Below the pieces are notes generated by a model. It saw nothing but the letters and a program-made list of their open reading frames with translations, did no database searches and was not told the origin of the DNA. From Mesaphorura yosii (lineage: Eukaryota; Arthropoda; Collembola; Poduromorpha; Tullbergiidae), in contig WIXG01000583.1 of assembly GCA_009869945.1 (NCBI GenBank), positions 1-36,450 on the forward strand: a DNA stretch of 36,450 nt, read 5' to 3'. Below are positions 10,739 through 20,378 of this stretch, piece after piece (position 1 is the stretch's first letter; the number at the start of each line of letters is the position of its first letter). The translations under genes were made by a program, and so were the position numbers.

Positions 10739-13115
10739 CGTGGCTGGTGGTCACTGGTCACTTTCACTTGTCCACTTCACTGGAAACTGGATTCAACTGA
10801 CGAAATTGGATCGTGAGTCCGAGCAATAGCAGTACGTGTATAAGAGATCCCTCCAACTGACTAACCAACGTACCAACGTACTAAGCAGCAAGTAGGCAAA
10901 AGCATAGGAAGAGTAACGCGTAGAAACAGAAAAAAGTGAAGCCACCACTCAGAACGCTCAGAGTCAGTGCAGAGTTTCGTTGTTGAGTACGTTGCAGTTG
11001 CAGGGAGACGGATGGGGCATGCAGAGTGGCGAAATACACTCTCCGTACATATGTTGGATGTAGAGAGCGAGTACACGAGGAGGCTAGGCGGGCTTCCACA
11101 CTCGGCAGCATTAGAGACGGACGGAGTTGGACTGTGTTTCGAGGCGTAATGTGGTCGGGTCGCGCGCTCACTCTTCTTGGGCCCATAACCCAGGCAATGT
11201 TTGCATTGTGCTGATGGACCTTGAGCCAAGCCTGCCTCAGCCACGGCAAAGCACAGTATTACCATTACGTCAGATACGAGCTGTACAACGGCGTGTATTG
11301 CGGGTCGAGTACAGAGCTCGCATAGGCTTGTGCATACGCTTCCCAATGTATTGCCCGACCTGCCAGCGCAATTACGTCAGCACGTCTTTATTGCATGGGC
11401 CTGTGCATGGGACGCAGTACAGAAGCAGGATAGAGCCAGAGCACTGCTGCTTACACGCCACCATGGTACGTGTACATGAAGAGCGTAAGCGAAGGGCGGG
11501 CCGATCGAGAATCGCTGCTTTCAACGGCCACTGTGAACGCTTCTTCTGCCTGTGTGCTAAACTTGCGTGTAAAGAATAAAAGAGAATCCCCAGCAATAGA
11601 AATACGCCAGAACGACAAGTGGGGATCGAATTCTTCACTTGGGCACTGTATGGGCGCTGTACAGCCGTGCCATAGGCGAGTGTACACTGACGTGACTGTA
11701 TATGCTTTATAGAGGCGAGATGGCTGGCTGAAATACAGAATCAGAATCTAGGTCGTCGTGAAGCAATGCTGATTCCTGGGCTGTGTACGATTGTCATATA
11801 ACCAGGCCATCAAATGAGCGTGTTCACAGGCATAGGCAGTTTGCATCATAAAGCCCATCTCCATCAACGGCAACCTGTGAAATGAAGCTCAAACTCAAGC
11901 TTCTTCAGCGTACGCGTACGTACGCATTGGCTTTAGCTTCCCTTCTTCAGGTGAATGTAAATCGTAAATGCTCGCAAGCATGAAGGCAGTCGATTGGTAA
12001 GCCCATAATTGCTGCTGTTGCTTTCAACTGTTCAGATTCACGGAATACGCTGAGAATGCGTGCAATGTGTAAAAGCATAAAGGTAAAGGGTTAAGTTAAA
12101 CTAAGCGACGGCGACGACGACGACTCGACGATGATAATGGGCAATAGGCAGTAAGCAGTGGGTTTGGGCTTGGATTCAGTTTACGAGCTCGTAACATGGA
12201 AACCGTCAAGAGCTTGAAGTTTGCCAGTTTATTCATTCCTACCGTTCGTATTGCTGTAATGGTATAACTGGTAAACTGGTCGAGAATTCATGTTGTTGAA
12301 AGCGTTACTCTTCTGTTGATGTCGAGATTCGATACTCGTATTAAGTGATTCGAGTAAAGTGAACATATGCTGACTCACAATACATACGGTCTTGTGGACT
12401 GTATGCTGCTGTTTTACTGTACGTTTTTATGACCACCACGGACGCTAACGAAATAGTGAATAACGAAATGCGATGCGTTATGGGAAAATCCATGAAAGAT
12501 GAAAGCCATGCAGATGCGAGTTACGAGCCGAGATGATGAGTAATTCTAATTCTTAGTGCTGTAGTCTACTCTTTACAACGGTAATTACGGAATGGCTTAC
12601 GCTTCACGAGACGCATAAATATTTGTGAGATCTTCATCTTCTTCGTCTCCTTGCCTTTCAATACAATCATTCTGTGATTTTGCACTTCTACGATTCGCTA
12701 TTGCTTTTCCATTGCGCGATTTCTTCCACGTTCTCTGCAGATTTTGGCCTGGCATTTTGGCTTGGCTGCTTCATAAAAGGAATGAAATCTCAACTTTCTC
12801 GCCTGCGAACCTCAAAACTCGTAGCACCGCACCGTACTAAAATGGGATAAAGAGCAGGGATAAAATGCTGGTTCAGTAAAAGCAAGAGTTCGCGAGGTAA
12901 AGATTTTACGATCGCTGAGGTTTAAGACAAGCTTAGACTCAAGAAGACTTGATTTTTTATTGAATTGTTTTCGTTTTCGAATTCGGAGCGAGCAAAATCG
13001 AGTAAATAAAATCGGCAAATCGCGCGTGCAATAAAATGCAAGTGCTTAAAAGTTCTGAAACTAAAATTAGAGTGGCATGGCGCTAATCCGCAATTCCGGT
13101 AAGAAGTAGCGGAAT
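10739..13115. other. Long intergenic stretch, no gene supported
   Basis: This 2.4-kb stretch lies upstream of the minus-strand CARD gene and downstream of the next minus-strand gene. The open frames on both strands lack motifs, signal peptides or consistent splice signals. It holds an alternating purine-pyrimidine tract (11908-11927) and a CGA-rich run near 12105-12135. A minus-strand AATAAA (plus TTTATT at 12956-12961) may end the tetraspan gene to the right. Confidence 0.5.
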
Positions 13116-13898
13116 TCAGACGGTGGCCTGGACGACGGCGACGTACGAATTTGCGTACTGCTGCTTGAAGTGCTCCCTCCCGACCCCGACGAGGAGCAGG
13201 TGAAATAAAAACTGTATAGCAAACTTCCCGAGCACGTCGTACCCGTACTGCTCATACTTGAATGGGATGGACCAGCAAAAGTGGACAAGCGAAGTCATTG
13301 TCAGGGCGAGGACGGTCCAGAGCCAGAGCGTGAAGAGGGGCCGGGAGGCTTTTAGCACGACGTTCGACACGAGCCAGAGTCCAAGCAGGATTTCGATGGC
13401 GAACCAGACGCAAGGCGCGTACCCACCGACGACGGATTCTTCGCCGTCGAGCAGCAGCGGGCCCCACTGCGGGAAGTATTTGTATGCGGGGTGATGTGTG
13501 AGCCAGAAATACAGGGCGAAGACGGCCACGTCCTGGATAAGAAGGCGAAACTCTTTGATTTTAAGTTCATCACACTGCTGGAGCTTACTTACAATCTGAA
13601 TCAGCCCAGCCACCACGACGAGCACGCGGAAGGGCATCGGGCGTCCTGGACAGCGGATGTATACTTGCGAGGCTCCGCCAGCGTCGCCGTCGTCGACGGC
13701 GGTGGGCGGCTGTCGGCGAGTGCGAGGTGATGCTGACCTTCGAGACGATGGCGCATTCAGATTGTGGTTCACGTCTTCGGCTCCGGTGTGGTCGAAAATC
13801 GGGTGGCGGTAGTAATTCAGTGGACGCAGCTCGAAGCTGCTGCAGCTGGCGGTGTTGGAACCGGCTCCGGTGCCGGGTTTGGATTTGTTGTCCTTCAT
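13116..13898 (-). CDS. Uncharacterised four-pass membrane protein
   Basis: I do not recognise the family. The gene has two exons, 13898-13593 and 13532-13116. They are split by a 60-bp intron with a strong GTAAGTAAG donor and a TTATCCAG acceptor. The spliced product has 240 residues. The intron is a multiple of three and stop-free, so the retained form also reads through, but splicing gives an uninterrupted hydrophobic segment (GLIQIDVAVFALYFWL). A polar, Ser/Arg-rich cytosol-like N-terminus of about 85 residues precedes four hydrophobic segments: VLVVVAGLIQIDVAVFALYF, WFAIEILLGLWLVSNVVL, LFTLWLWTVLALTMTSLV and IQFLFHLLLVGVG. There is no signal peptide. The tetraspan layout recalls MARVEL or LAPTM-type proteins, but no diagnostic motif supports either. 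Two other unrecognised membrane genes follow upstream on the same strand. Confidence 0.65.
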   Translation of the reverse strand: MKDNKSKPGTGAGSNTASCSSFELRPLNYYRHPIFDHTGAEDVNHNLNAPSSRRSASPRTRRQPPTAVDDGDAGGASQVYIRCPGRPMPFRVLVVVAGLIQIVSKLQQCDELKIKEFRLLIQDVAVFALYFWLTHHPAYKYFPQWGPLLLDGEESVVGGYAPCVWFAIEILLGLWLVSNVVLKASRPLFTLWLWTVLALTMTSLVHFCWSIPFKYEQYGYDVLGKFAIQFLFHLLLVGVGREHFKQQYANSYVAVVQATV

Positions 13899-14263
13899 TC
13901 TTACATTTGTGGGTAAAATTTCATGTCACTCAGCGGGATGTGTAATTCGGTGGGAATTAGCAACTGGAAAGATTTTGGGTGCAGGACACTAAAAGTGGAG
14001 TTGCCAGTCGTCAAGCTTCGAAGACGGGAAACTGAAATGTGAGGCCGCCCGGTGGCTCAGCAAAAGAGAAACTTGTGAATGTAAGTGTGAACTGAGCTCG
14101 ACTGGCCTGGAGAAAGGCAGAATTATGAATAGTCACATCAGGATTTGGGTCACTCGTACAAAGGTGAGAGCCCTTAAGGCGAAGAAGACAAAATCCTCTC
14201 GCATGCATGCAGCACTGAGAAATGCAAATGAGTTGATAAATGGCAAATGACTCGATTCTTTAT
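13899..14263. other. Spacer between two minus-strand genes
   Basis: No coding exon is visible. It should hold the promoter and 5' UTR of the tetraspan gene and the 3' end of the gene to its right. Confidence 0.4.
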
Positions 14264-14264
14264 T
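14259..14264 (-). promoter_or_regulatory. Polyadenylation signal overlapping the stop codon
   Basis: The minus strand reads TGAATAAAG, so the TGA stop of the type I membrane gene (14264-14266) shares its last base with an AATAAA hexamer. If the hexamer is used, the 3' UTR would be only about 10-30 nt long. Confidence 0.45.
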
Positions 14265-15169
14265 CAATGCACCGCAGTCACCGCCGCTTCATTCTGATTC
14301 TCAGCGTCCCTTACAACCGTCTCAATCTTGATGATGGGCAACGTGAGAACGCCAAGCGTGAGTATGAAAAGCGGTACGTAAATGATCGTGATGAGAAAGG
14401 GGAAGAGTGTGATGAGCAGCTTGGACACTTCAGACTTGGTGAGTCCGCCGAGTTCGTCCAGGCGCTCCCAGTTCAGGTGCGTGATGGCGAAGAGGGGCGG
14501 GAGGGCGTTTGCAGGGTCTGCGGGAGATTTGAAAGTTAATCGGCGTTGATTAAGCTTGAAGCTGTGGCTGGAAAGGATTTTCTTACCGGTCTCGATTGGC
14601 GTCAGGATAATCGTGTGATTTCCACCGGCCCCGTTTGTGCTTGTGTGATTTCCCGTGTGAATCACAGTCGCTCCTGGAGGCAGGTTCTGGAGGACGTTCT
14701 CTGGTTCCATGGGCAGCCGAAGGGTGGTTTGCTCCTCACGCTCAGGAGTTGCTAATGCAGATTCTTGCCTCCGAATGGGAATGGCCAGTCCAGGCGGCGA
14801 AAGGGAATTGAATCCTTCAGGGTACACAAAATAAGGCGACGAAGGTGGAGTCACTGTGGCTCCGCCTTTCCGGTAGTGTTGACGTTGACCAGCGTCGCGC
14901 TCGGGCTTTCGATCGAATTGCGGCTCCCACAAGGAGCTCCACTCCTCGAGCCCCGGTCGATTGGTGTGGGCGCCGATATCGGTCAATTGTCTTTGCTGCT
15001 GCTCGAGACCGGCTTGTCGAGGGCGACCCTGACTTTGACTCCAAGGCACGTGATTCCGAATTGGTCTCCATCCATGCTCAGAGTGCATGGCTCTGGAAAA
15101 TGGCCATCCTCCTACAATCAAAGTTACTGTAATCAATAACACGAATTGAGGATAGGAATTAGATCCCAT
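14264..15169 (-). CDS. Uncharacterised type I membrane protein
   Basis: Not recognised. The gene has two exons, 15169-14587 and 14517-14264, split by a 69-bp intron (GTAAGA donor, CCCGCAG acceptor). The product has 278 residues. The N-terminus has a signal peptide (QFVLLITVTLIVGGWPFSRA). A long Gln/Arg/Pro-rich region of low complexity follows, with N-glycosylation sequons near NHTST and NHTII. The C-terminal third has a single long hydrophobic helix (LITLFPFLITIIYVPLFILT) and a short acidic tail. The intron is stop-free and in frame, so an isoform retaining it is possible. The TGA stop overlaps an AATAAA signal by one base. The start was chosen as the first ATG before the signal peptide. Confidence 0.6.
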   Translation of the reverse strand: MGSNSYPQFVLLITVTLIVGGWPFSRAMHSEHGWRPIRNHVPWSQSQGRPRQAGLEQQQRQLTDIGAHTNRPGLEEWSSLWEPQFDRKPERDAGQRQHYRKGGATVTPPSSPYFVYPEGFNSLSPPGLAIPIRRQESALATPEREEQTTLRLPMEPENVLQNLPPGATVIHTGNHTSTNGAGGNHTIILTPIETGKKILSSHSFKLNQRRLTFKSPADPANALPPLFAITHLNWERLDELGGLTKSEVSKLLITLFPFLITIIYVPLFILTLGVLTLPIIKIETVVRDAENQNEAAVTAVH

Positions 15170-15386
15170 TTGACTAGATAAGAGGAGCCCACGTTAAGTT
15201 CGCACTCAACTTTGAGAGCTGAGCAATCAATGGCGTAAGTAAAATAATATCACTCCGCAGCAGGTGATTAGAAAATAGGTTAAGATATTCAGTGCTAATT
15301 GGGTAACAGTTACATTTCTTCATTCTGCTCAACTTGATAATCCATTAAACTACTTTGCAATTTCACTACTCACCCATCAAATCACG

Positions 15387-15734
15387 TTATCCGTCATTGG
15401 CACGGGGCACAATCCGCCCGCTTCTCCGATCCACATAAAAGCTGTCTGGGAGCAGATCGTCAGCCTCCAGCTGCAGGAGCATCTGCAGTAAGGCAATAAG
15501 AATTTTACCCACGGTTCGTTTAATTCAACGATGCTGCCTGACCTCCTAATAACTCACCTGAAGGAAGACCGCTACGTAGAATGTGAACCAGCACCACACC
15601 ATCGCGAGGACGAGGCGGAGGACGACGGAGGAGGGCTCTGGTCCCGAACCCGGGCCTGAAGAGTGCCTAATCAGCCATTGAGCAAATGCGTAGGTTCTTC
15701 GAGGGTCCATCCACTCCCAATGCTCCTGGTCCAT
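15387..15734 (-). CDS. Small single-pass membrane protein, unknown
   Basis: Not recognised. Two exons, 15734-15558 and 15482-15387, are joined by a 75-bp intron with a GTGAGT donor and a TACTGCAG acceptor. They give a 90-residue protein with both exons ending in phase 0. The N-terminus is rich in Trp and acidic residues (DQEHWEWMDPRRTYAFAQWL). One hydrophobic segment (VLRLVLAMVWCWFTFYVAVF) follows, then a polar tail with LEADDLLPDSFYVDRRSG. There is no cleavable signal, so a small anchored protein is likely. The consistent splice and compact size support a real gene, but nothing in the sequence indicates function. Confidence 0.5.
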
Positions 15735-16025
15735 GATGCAATATGTAATTAACTAGTCGTGATCGCGAATTAGCAATTAGCACAAATATCACAGACGAAA
15801 TCAATGAAAATGAACACTTTGGGCTCGGCCATCCAGCCAGCTGGTTTATAACGGCACTTTGAAGCATATACACAATGGATTTCACATGATTCGTTTGAAT
15901 CTTTGAATCTCGCATCTCGCTCAACTTCACAAAGAAATAAGGAAAACCGTTCACGGATGAAACGTGCAATCACAAAGTTTATTGAACACACCATTGAAAT
16001 TGCTTATCTTAATTATTAGTTTCAA
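15735..16025. other. Spacer with 3' end of the mannanase gene
   Basis: No coding exon is seen. A minus-strand AATAAA (plus-strand TTTATT, 15978-15983) lies 43 bp beyond the mannanase stop and is its likely polyadenylation signal. Confidence 0.45.
15978..15983 (-). promoter_or_regulatory. Polyadenylation signal of the mannanase gene
   Basis: AATAAA on the minus strand, 43 bp downstream of the GH26 stop codon and in the expected orientation. It shows that the gene is fitted with a eukaryotic 3' end. Confidence 0.55.
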
Positions 16026-17432
16026 CTACCCGTACACCTCCAGCTCGTGAATCGAGTACCCAAATTCCGTCGCCCTCCCGAACGCGTACACCTTCACGTA
16101 TCTCGCCGTGGGAGGAAACATGTCCAGCCGAATCGTGTCCAGACCCCCGTCTCCGCCATAGTTCTCGTATACCGTCGTCCAGTATTCGACTTCGTCGTCC
16201 AGTGCCACCTGAACCTGATACATCCGAGCGTACGCCGCCTCCCAGTAAATACGAACTTGACGTATACTGCGTGGCTCGCCGAGGTCGACGTAAATCCACT
16301 GCTCGTCGGCGTAGGCGCTGCTCCATCGAGTGGAACGACTTCCGTCCACCGCCAGCTCGGGTTCATGGCCAGGCTCGTCCACGCTTGAGGATCGGATGGG
16401 TCGGCCTAACGCCAAATTCGGGGCTCCCCCGAGGTCAATATCGCCTTGGCTGAACACTCGCGAGTTGTAGTATGTCGCCTGCACACTCGCGTCCGTGTTG
16501 AAGGCGGGATCCTTCAGGTACTCGGCCCATACCATGAACCAGCTCCAACGGGGTTGCCGAGACAGCAGTTCGGGGTCAGGCACCGAGCCCACCTCCGCCA
16601 GCGAAATCGGCCTTCCTTCTGCGACCTCCAACATTCGATTATAATCGTAGTCGCTTGGGTAGCGGCCCACCCACATGTCCAGCGAGGCGACGTCGACGGT
16701 CTCGCCCCGCGGGAAGTACTCGCCAATTGCTCCCATCTGCACGTCCTTCACGTTCCACGTCCAGACGAGGTTCTGGAGCCCGGCCACGCCCACCATGTAC
16801 TCGTACGTGAGCTCGTAGAGGCGGCGGGAGCCCTGCGGGCCGGGTCTGCCTCCCCACCAACTCCAGCCTTCGTTGATCTCGTGAATGGGGCGCCAGATGG
16901 CGATCACACCCGCGTTGTCCAGCTGCCTCAGGAAGGGGACGATTGTGTCCACCCGCCGCTTCCACGCCGCGTTGAGCGTCCCGCTTTCATTGACGAGGTC
17001 CTCCCATTCCCAGTCTTGCAGATGACTCAGAATCCCATCGCTGTCCCAGTCACACGTCTCGCCGGTGGTCGGAGGACACACGTGCCATGTAAGAGCGACG
17101 AGGGAGCCAGCGTCCCACTGCCGGATGGCTTCGTCAATCATCGTCTGCCGACTTCGGACGTCGTCCGGGAGGAACAGAAAGTCGCCGCCCCAGAGCCCCG
17201 GGAGTTTGCCGGTGATGTCGTGGACGACGCGGGTCCATTTCGTGGGATCGGAGTTTGGCTCGCGGTTGTGCTGGCCGGAGACGGTGTGGGAGCCGGAGAT
17301 GGAATGCAGGTAGGCGATGAGGTCGATGCGTGAGAGGAGTCGGGGGCGCAGTTGTTGGCTAGTGGAAGGGTGGCTCCCACGAGTCGCAAAGACGCAGAGC
17401 GCCAACAGAATGATCTGCGGTAACAATTTCAT
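16026..17432 (-). CDS. Secreted GH26 beta-mannanase with F5/8C domain, intronless
   Basis: The product should hydrolyse beta-1,4-mannan, or a related plant or fungal glucan, outside the cell. A single 468-codon frame begins with a signal peptide (LLPQIILLALCVFA). Residues about 30-335 match glycoside hydrolase family 26. The acid/base Glu185 is in WRPIHEINEGWSWWGG and the nucleophile Glu280 is in PISLAEVGS. The conserved WVGRYPSDYDY strand lies between them. Residues about 338-468 form an F5/8 type C (discoidin, CBM32-like) carbohydrate-binding domain, from NLALGRPIRSSS to YSIHELEVYG. The linker is short and both catalytic residues are present, so the enzyme is probably active. GH26 with an appended F5/8C domain is a typically bacterial architecture. 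The absence of introns, against intron-split neighbours, suggests horizontal acquisition followed by gain of animal promoter and poly(A) signals. GH26 includes endo-mannanases, lichenases and xylanases, so substrate remains open. Confidence 0.9.
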   Translation of the reverse strand: MKLLPQIILLALCVFATRGSHPSTSQQLRPRLLSRIDLIAYLHSISGSHTVSGQHNREPNSDPTKWTRVVHDITGKLPGLWGGDFLFLPDDVRSRQTMIDEAIRQWDAGSLVALTWHVCPPTTGETCDWDSDGILSHLQDWEWEDLVNESGTLNAAWKRRVDTIVPFLRQLDNAGVIAIWRPIHEINEGWSWWGGRPGPQGSRRLYELTYEYMVGVAGLQNLVWTWNVKDVQMGAIGEYFPRGETVDVASLDMWVGRYPSDYDYNRMLEVAEGRPISLAEVGSVPDPELLSRQPRWSWFMVWAEYLKDPAFNTDASVQATYYNSRVFSQGDIDLGGAPNLALGRPIRSSSVDEPGHEPELAVDGSRSTRWSSAYADEQWIYVDLGEPRSIRQVRIYWEAAYARMYQVQVALDDEVEYWTTVYENYGGDGGLDTIRLDMFPPTARYVKVYAFGRATEFGYSIHELEVYG

Positions 17433-17963
17433 AGTTGCAGCGACTAATTTTATCGATCGCTCATCTGATCGGTTTGTTATTCTCGTTCATGGACGACAAG
17501 TACTTTGTGCCTGGAGAGTTGGAATTTGGCACTTGAGTTCAGCGAGGCTGATAAGCACTCTCCACTTTATACTTTATTGACAGCATTCACGCGTAAGGGA
17601 ATGCTCAGAGAATTGCATGATGGATGACACTTTCAACTTTCAACAACTTTCAGCTGCAGCGCCATCTGAACTGCTCTGCATGAGACAATAACCGAGCGTA
17701 CATTAATCCGGTTTAATTCGTTGTATGAATGTTTACAATTTTCTCCAAATTGCAGGAAGATGGAGGCAGCCTCTGTTGACAATGACACTTGAACGCGTGT
17801 GGTGCAGGCAGGGAAGGCGTTGCATTCCGAACCGTAAAGGAGCGGACTTCGTTCATTTGCCACAAGTTGTCTGTTCGATTTTCTAACGCGAAAAAGCGAA
17901 AATCATCCAGAGTTCCAGGAACCCAATCCTTTTGCGGGTCAGCGCCAGTGTTTCCAGTTCAGA
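17433..17963. other. Divergent intergenic region
   Basis: This region separates the minus-strand mannanase from the plus-strand signal-peptide exon and probably holds both promoters. No coding exon is seen. Confidence 0.45.
17564..17570 (-). promoter_or_regulatory. TATA box of the mannanase gene
   Basis: TATAAAG on the minus strand, with an initiator-like TCAGC about 30 bp downstream in the direction of transcription. The start codon follows after a leader of about 100 nt. Spacing is right for an animal core promoter. Confidence 0.5.
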
Positions 17964-18042
17964 ATGAAGTCGTACTTTATTTCTATCGCGAGCTTTCTTC
18001 TCTTGGCTTTGGCAGCAGCCGCTTCGGCCCCGCAGTCGGAAG
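17964..18042 (+). pseudogene. Signal-peptide exon of a Cys-rich peptide copy
   Basis: The exon encodes a signal peptide (MKSYFISIASFLLLALAAAA) ending in APQSEG and then a GTAATC donor. It has exactly the same length (79 bp), phase and APQSEG end as exon 1 of the intact gene at 20379, so the two are paralogues. No matching cysteine-rich second exon follows within about 1.5 kb. A candidate acceptor near 18143 leads to a short cysteine-free frame. It is either a relic or the first exon of the decayed copy whose Cys exon lies near 19609-19722. Confidence 0.55.
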
Positions 18043-19608
18043 GTAATCGTGAGTCTCATCCGGACTGTGTTAACGAAGCTGAGATTTTCACTTTGATTTT
18101 AATTGTCTGATTCTTGCTAATTTTTTATTTCCTACATGCAAGAATCCACTCCGAACCTCCTGCATACATGGAATAGAATACAATGACAGGAATAAATGAT
18201 TGAAGTGTATCCAAGGAGTAAAACACTAACACATTCTGGGGCTTCATGTCTGCGATTTTCGCATACACACATTTTGCCTTCTGTTTGGCACTGTTCAACA
18301 ATAAGCAAACTCATTTTCCTTGCTTGCCAGTAAACCAAGTCTTTATTCTTTATCTCGATCTGCTAAATACATAAATACCCCAGGAACGACCGACAGACGC
18401 TGCACTTGGCCGGTCTTTCTACTGTGTGCTTGCTCAGTAATATGTTTGCTCAGATCGGACGGGCTGAAAAATTCCTCTTGGCACAATGCGTCTTAAATTC
18501 CTCGGTTCGTGCTGGACCGCGACGTTGTCAAAAAGATCTGATCGCAGAAAGTGCAGGACAATTCTCTTGTCTTCGGACCAATGTGAATCAATCTTGCGCT
18601 TTGAGGCGGATTTAGTATAAATGCGCGATCACAGTGCATAATACTCCTGCGTTCATCGAAGCATGTCAACTGCTCTCGTATATGGATTGGGAAAACATGA
18701 TGTTGTCTAATAAGTGCATGGGCACAAAAGTCTTCCAGAAATCTGCGGCTGGCCAAGTTGACTTATCTCGGTTTTGAGTGTAACTTAATGGATGATTAAA
18801 GCAATATGGTGTCCTCCATTTTGAACCTATAAAGCATTTGCAGCATAGTCATTCAACATTTTTCCTTCTTAGTGTGATATAGACATATGTAACAAAGTCT
18901 AGTAAAGAAACATGGGAAACTTAAAGTTTAAATTTTAAATATTTCAGATTAATTGATGGTCCAACGCGACAATGTCTCATGATTACGTATTACTTCTTCT
19001 GTCCGAATCTCCCAAGAAAACTAAGATTGACCACCGGTTCTCAGAAATACAGCTCTTTAAAGAAACGCCAATGCAATCTAACATGAAGGTAAACTTTGAA
19101 GTTAAATTACAGAGCGAATCGGAACTAAAACCCCAAAAATGTCACCTATTCTATTCCCCGTTATCGCCTCTCTTAGAATGGTCCATTTAAACTAAAATTG
19201 ATAACTAATTTGATTGGCCACAGTTGAACATACACCTTATTAATGCAATGAAATGGGGGAGAAAATGTTTCGGTACCCCAATTTTGACTCTAACATTTGT
19301 ATTCATAACTACAAGGATTGGGCTTGGTGGTACTTCTGGAAATAACAGGACGGTGTCCTGTTCTTTTAACTCTGTCTGCAGGTATAATGCAAATTTCCTC
19401 TGCCAATCTACAGACCCATTGTATGGACAGGTATGACCATAATACCTACAATACCAATGCAATTTTTCAACACTTGAAGTATTTAGAGTATTGGCTTGGT
19501 GCACGAGACCACTCAGCACGGGCTAGCTTCACGTGGGAAGAAGGTGGACAAGTTTCTGCACTTCAAGGGTTCCGCACTTACCTTAGAATGGATAGATATG
19601 AATACAAT
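18043..19608. other. Non-coding stretch between paralogue fragments
   Basis: Short open frames on both strands carry no motif. This is either a long intron of the decayed peptide gene or sequence inserted between two copies. I saw no transposase signature. Confidence 0.4.
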
Positions 19609-19722
19609 ACATGCCTCCTGCGTCCAACGTCGTTCGGGCGAGTTCGTCTGCTGCACTCTGCCCGAGGACGGGGGCGCCACTGCCGTTGCACGTGCCCGAA
19701 GATTGCAAGCGAATCGGGATGA
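19609..19722 (+). pseudogene. Decayed Cys-rich exon of the small secreted peptide family
   Basis: Three frame segments together mirror exon 2 of the intact gene. The first is TCLLRPTSFG. The second, in the next frame, is EFVCCTLPEDGG. The third, back in the first frame, is HCRCTCPKIASESG and a stop. The intact gene has PTGVRECC, then SLQEDAKGHCYCKC, at the same places. Two opposite frameshifts therefore separate the conserved pieces, and the upstream polyproline-Cys part is missing. No clear acceptor could be fixed. Confidence 0.5.
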
Positions 19723-20378
19723 ATTCTATGCATTGTAGCTGCGTGCTTTTTGAAATCGGCAAACGCCACAGGCAAGTCGCTATTTCAAGCATGACTCACT
19801 TTAATTTATTTGATGATTTCATACATGATCACCGCTGCTGATTCAGTGCAAGAGTTGAATTAATTCTGTAAATTCGTGAGTTTGGAATTTTTAGGCTGAT
19901 TAGCATGCACAGGCAGGCGGCGGCGCAGGTTTTTGCTTGTGCACGCGAGGTCGAGACCTGTGAGTAAATCGCAAATTGGGGCCAAAAATAAACAAAGTTC
20001 ATTGACGTTATCGCCGCCGCTGGCTCTTGGAAGTTGGCGACCTCCGATTACGCGAGAAACACGCACCCGATTTACTCCGTGTCGGTTGTCTGGCCAAGAA
20101 AGTGAGGGCAACAATTTTAATAAATAATTCAGTTTAGTTATTTCGCCGCACGAATGTTTATGCTCGCTTGCTCCTTCATTAGCCTGCGCAAATGCAATTA
20201 GAATCGGCGCTCGGCGCTCGGGTCCTACAATTGTACCACGCCAACATAAAAAGACCGCACGCTGGCCATTTCTCCATAGTTGTCTCCTCGTTTCGTTTTT
20301 AAACATCCGGCAAGCCACCGGAGTCGAAGAACCGTATCACAGAATCGCATCCAGAAGATGCAGAAAGGAAGCACGAAA
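19723..20378. other. Upstream region of the intact Cys-rich peptide gene
   Basis: No coding exon is supported. A TATA-like CATAAAAAG lies near 20245-20253, with an initiator-like site about 30 bp downstream. That leaves a leader of about 100 nt before the ATG at 20379. Confidence 0.4.
20246..20252 (+). promoter_or_regulatory. TATA-like element of the Cys-rich peptide gene
   Basis: ATAAAAA precedes a plausible start site near 20275 by about 30 bp. It is the only TATA-like sequence close to the gene in this orientation. Confidence 0.35.

Noticed and set aside
10861..11346. 161-codon minus-strand frame upstream of the CARD gene
   Set aside because: It has no motif, signal or splice partner, and its composition changes from end to end. 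Competing frames of similar length overlap it on both strands.
16446..17333. 295-codon plus-strand open frame
   Set aside because: It lies antisense to the mannanase exon. The minus frame has the signal peptide and catalytic motifs, so this is a shadow.
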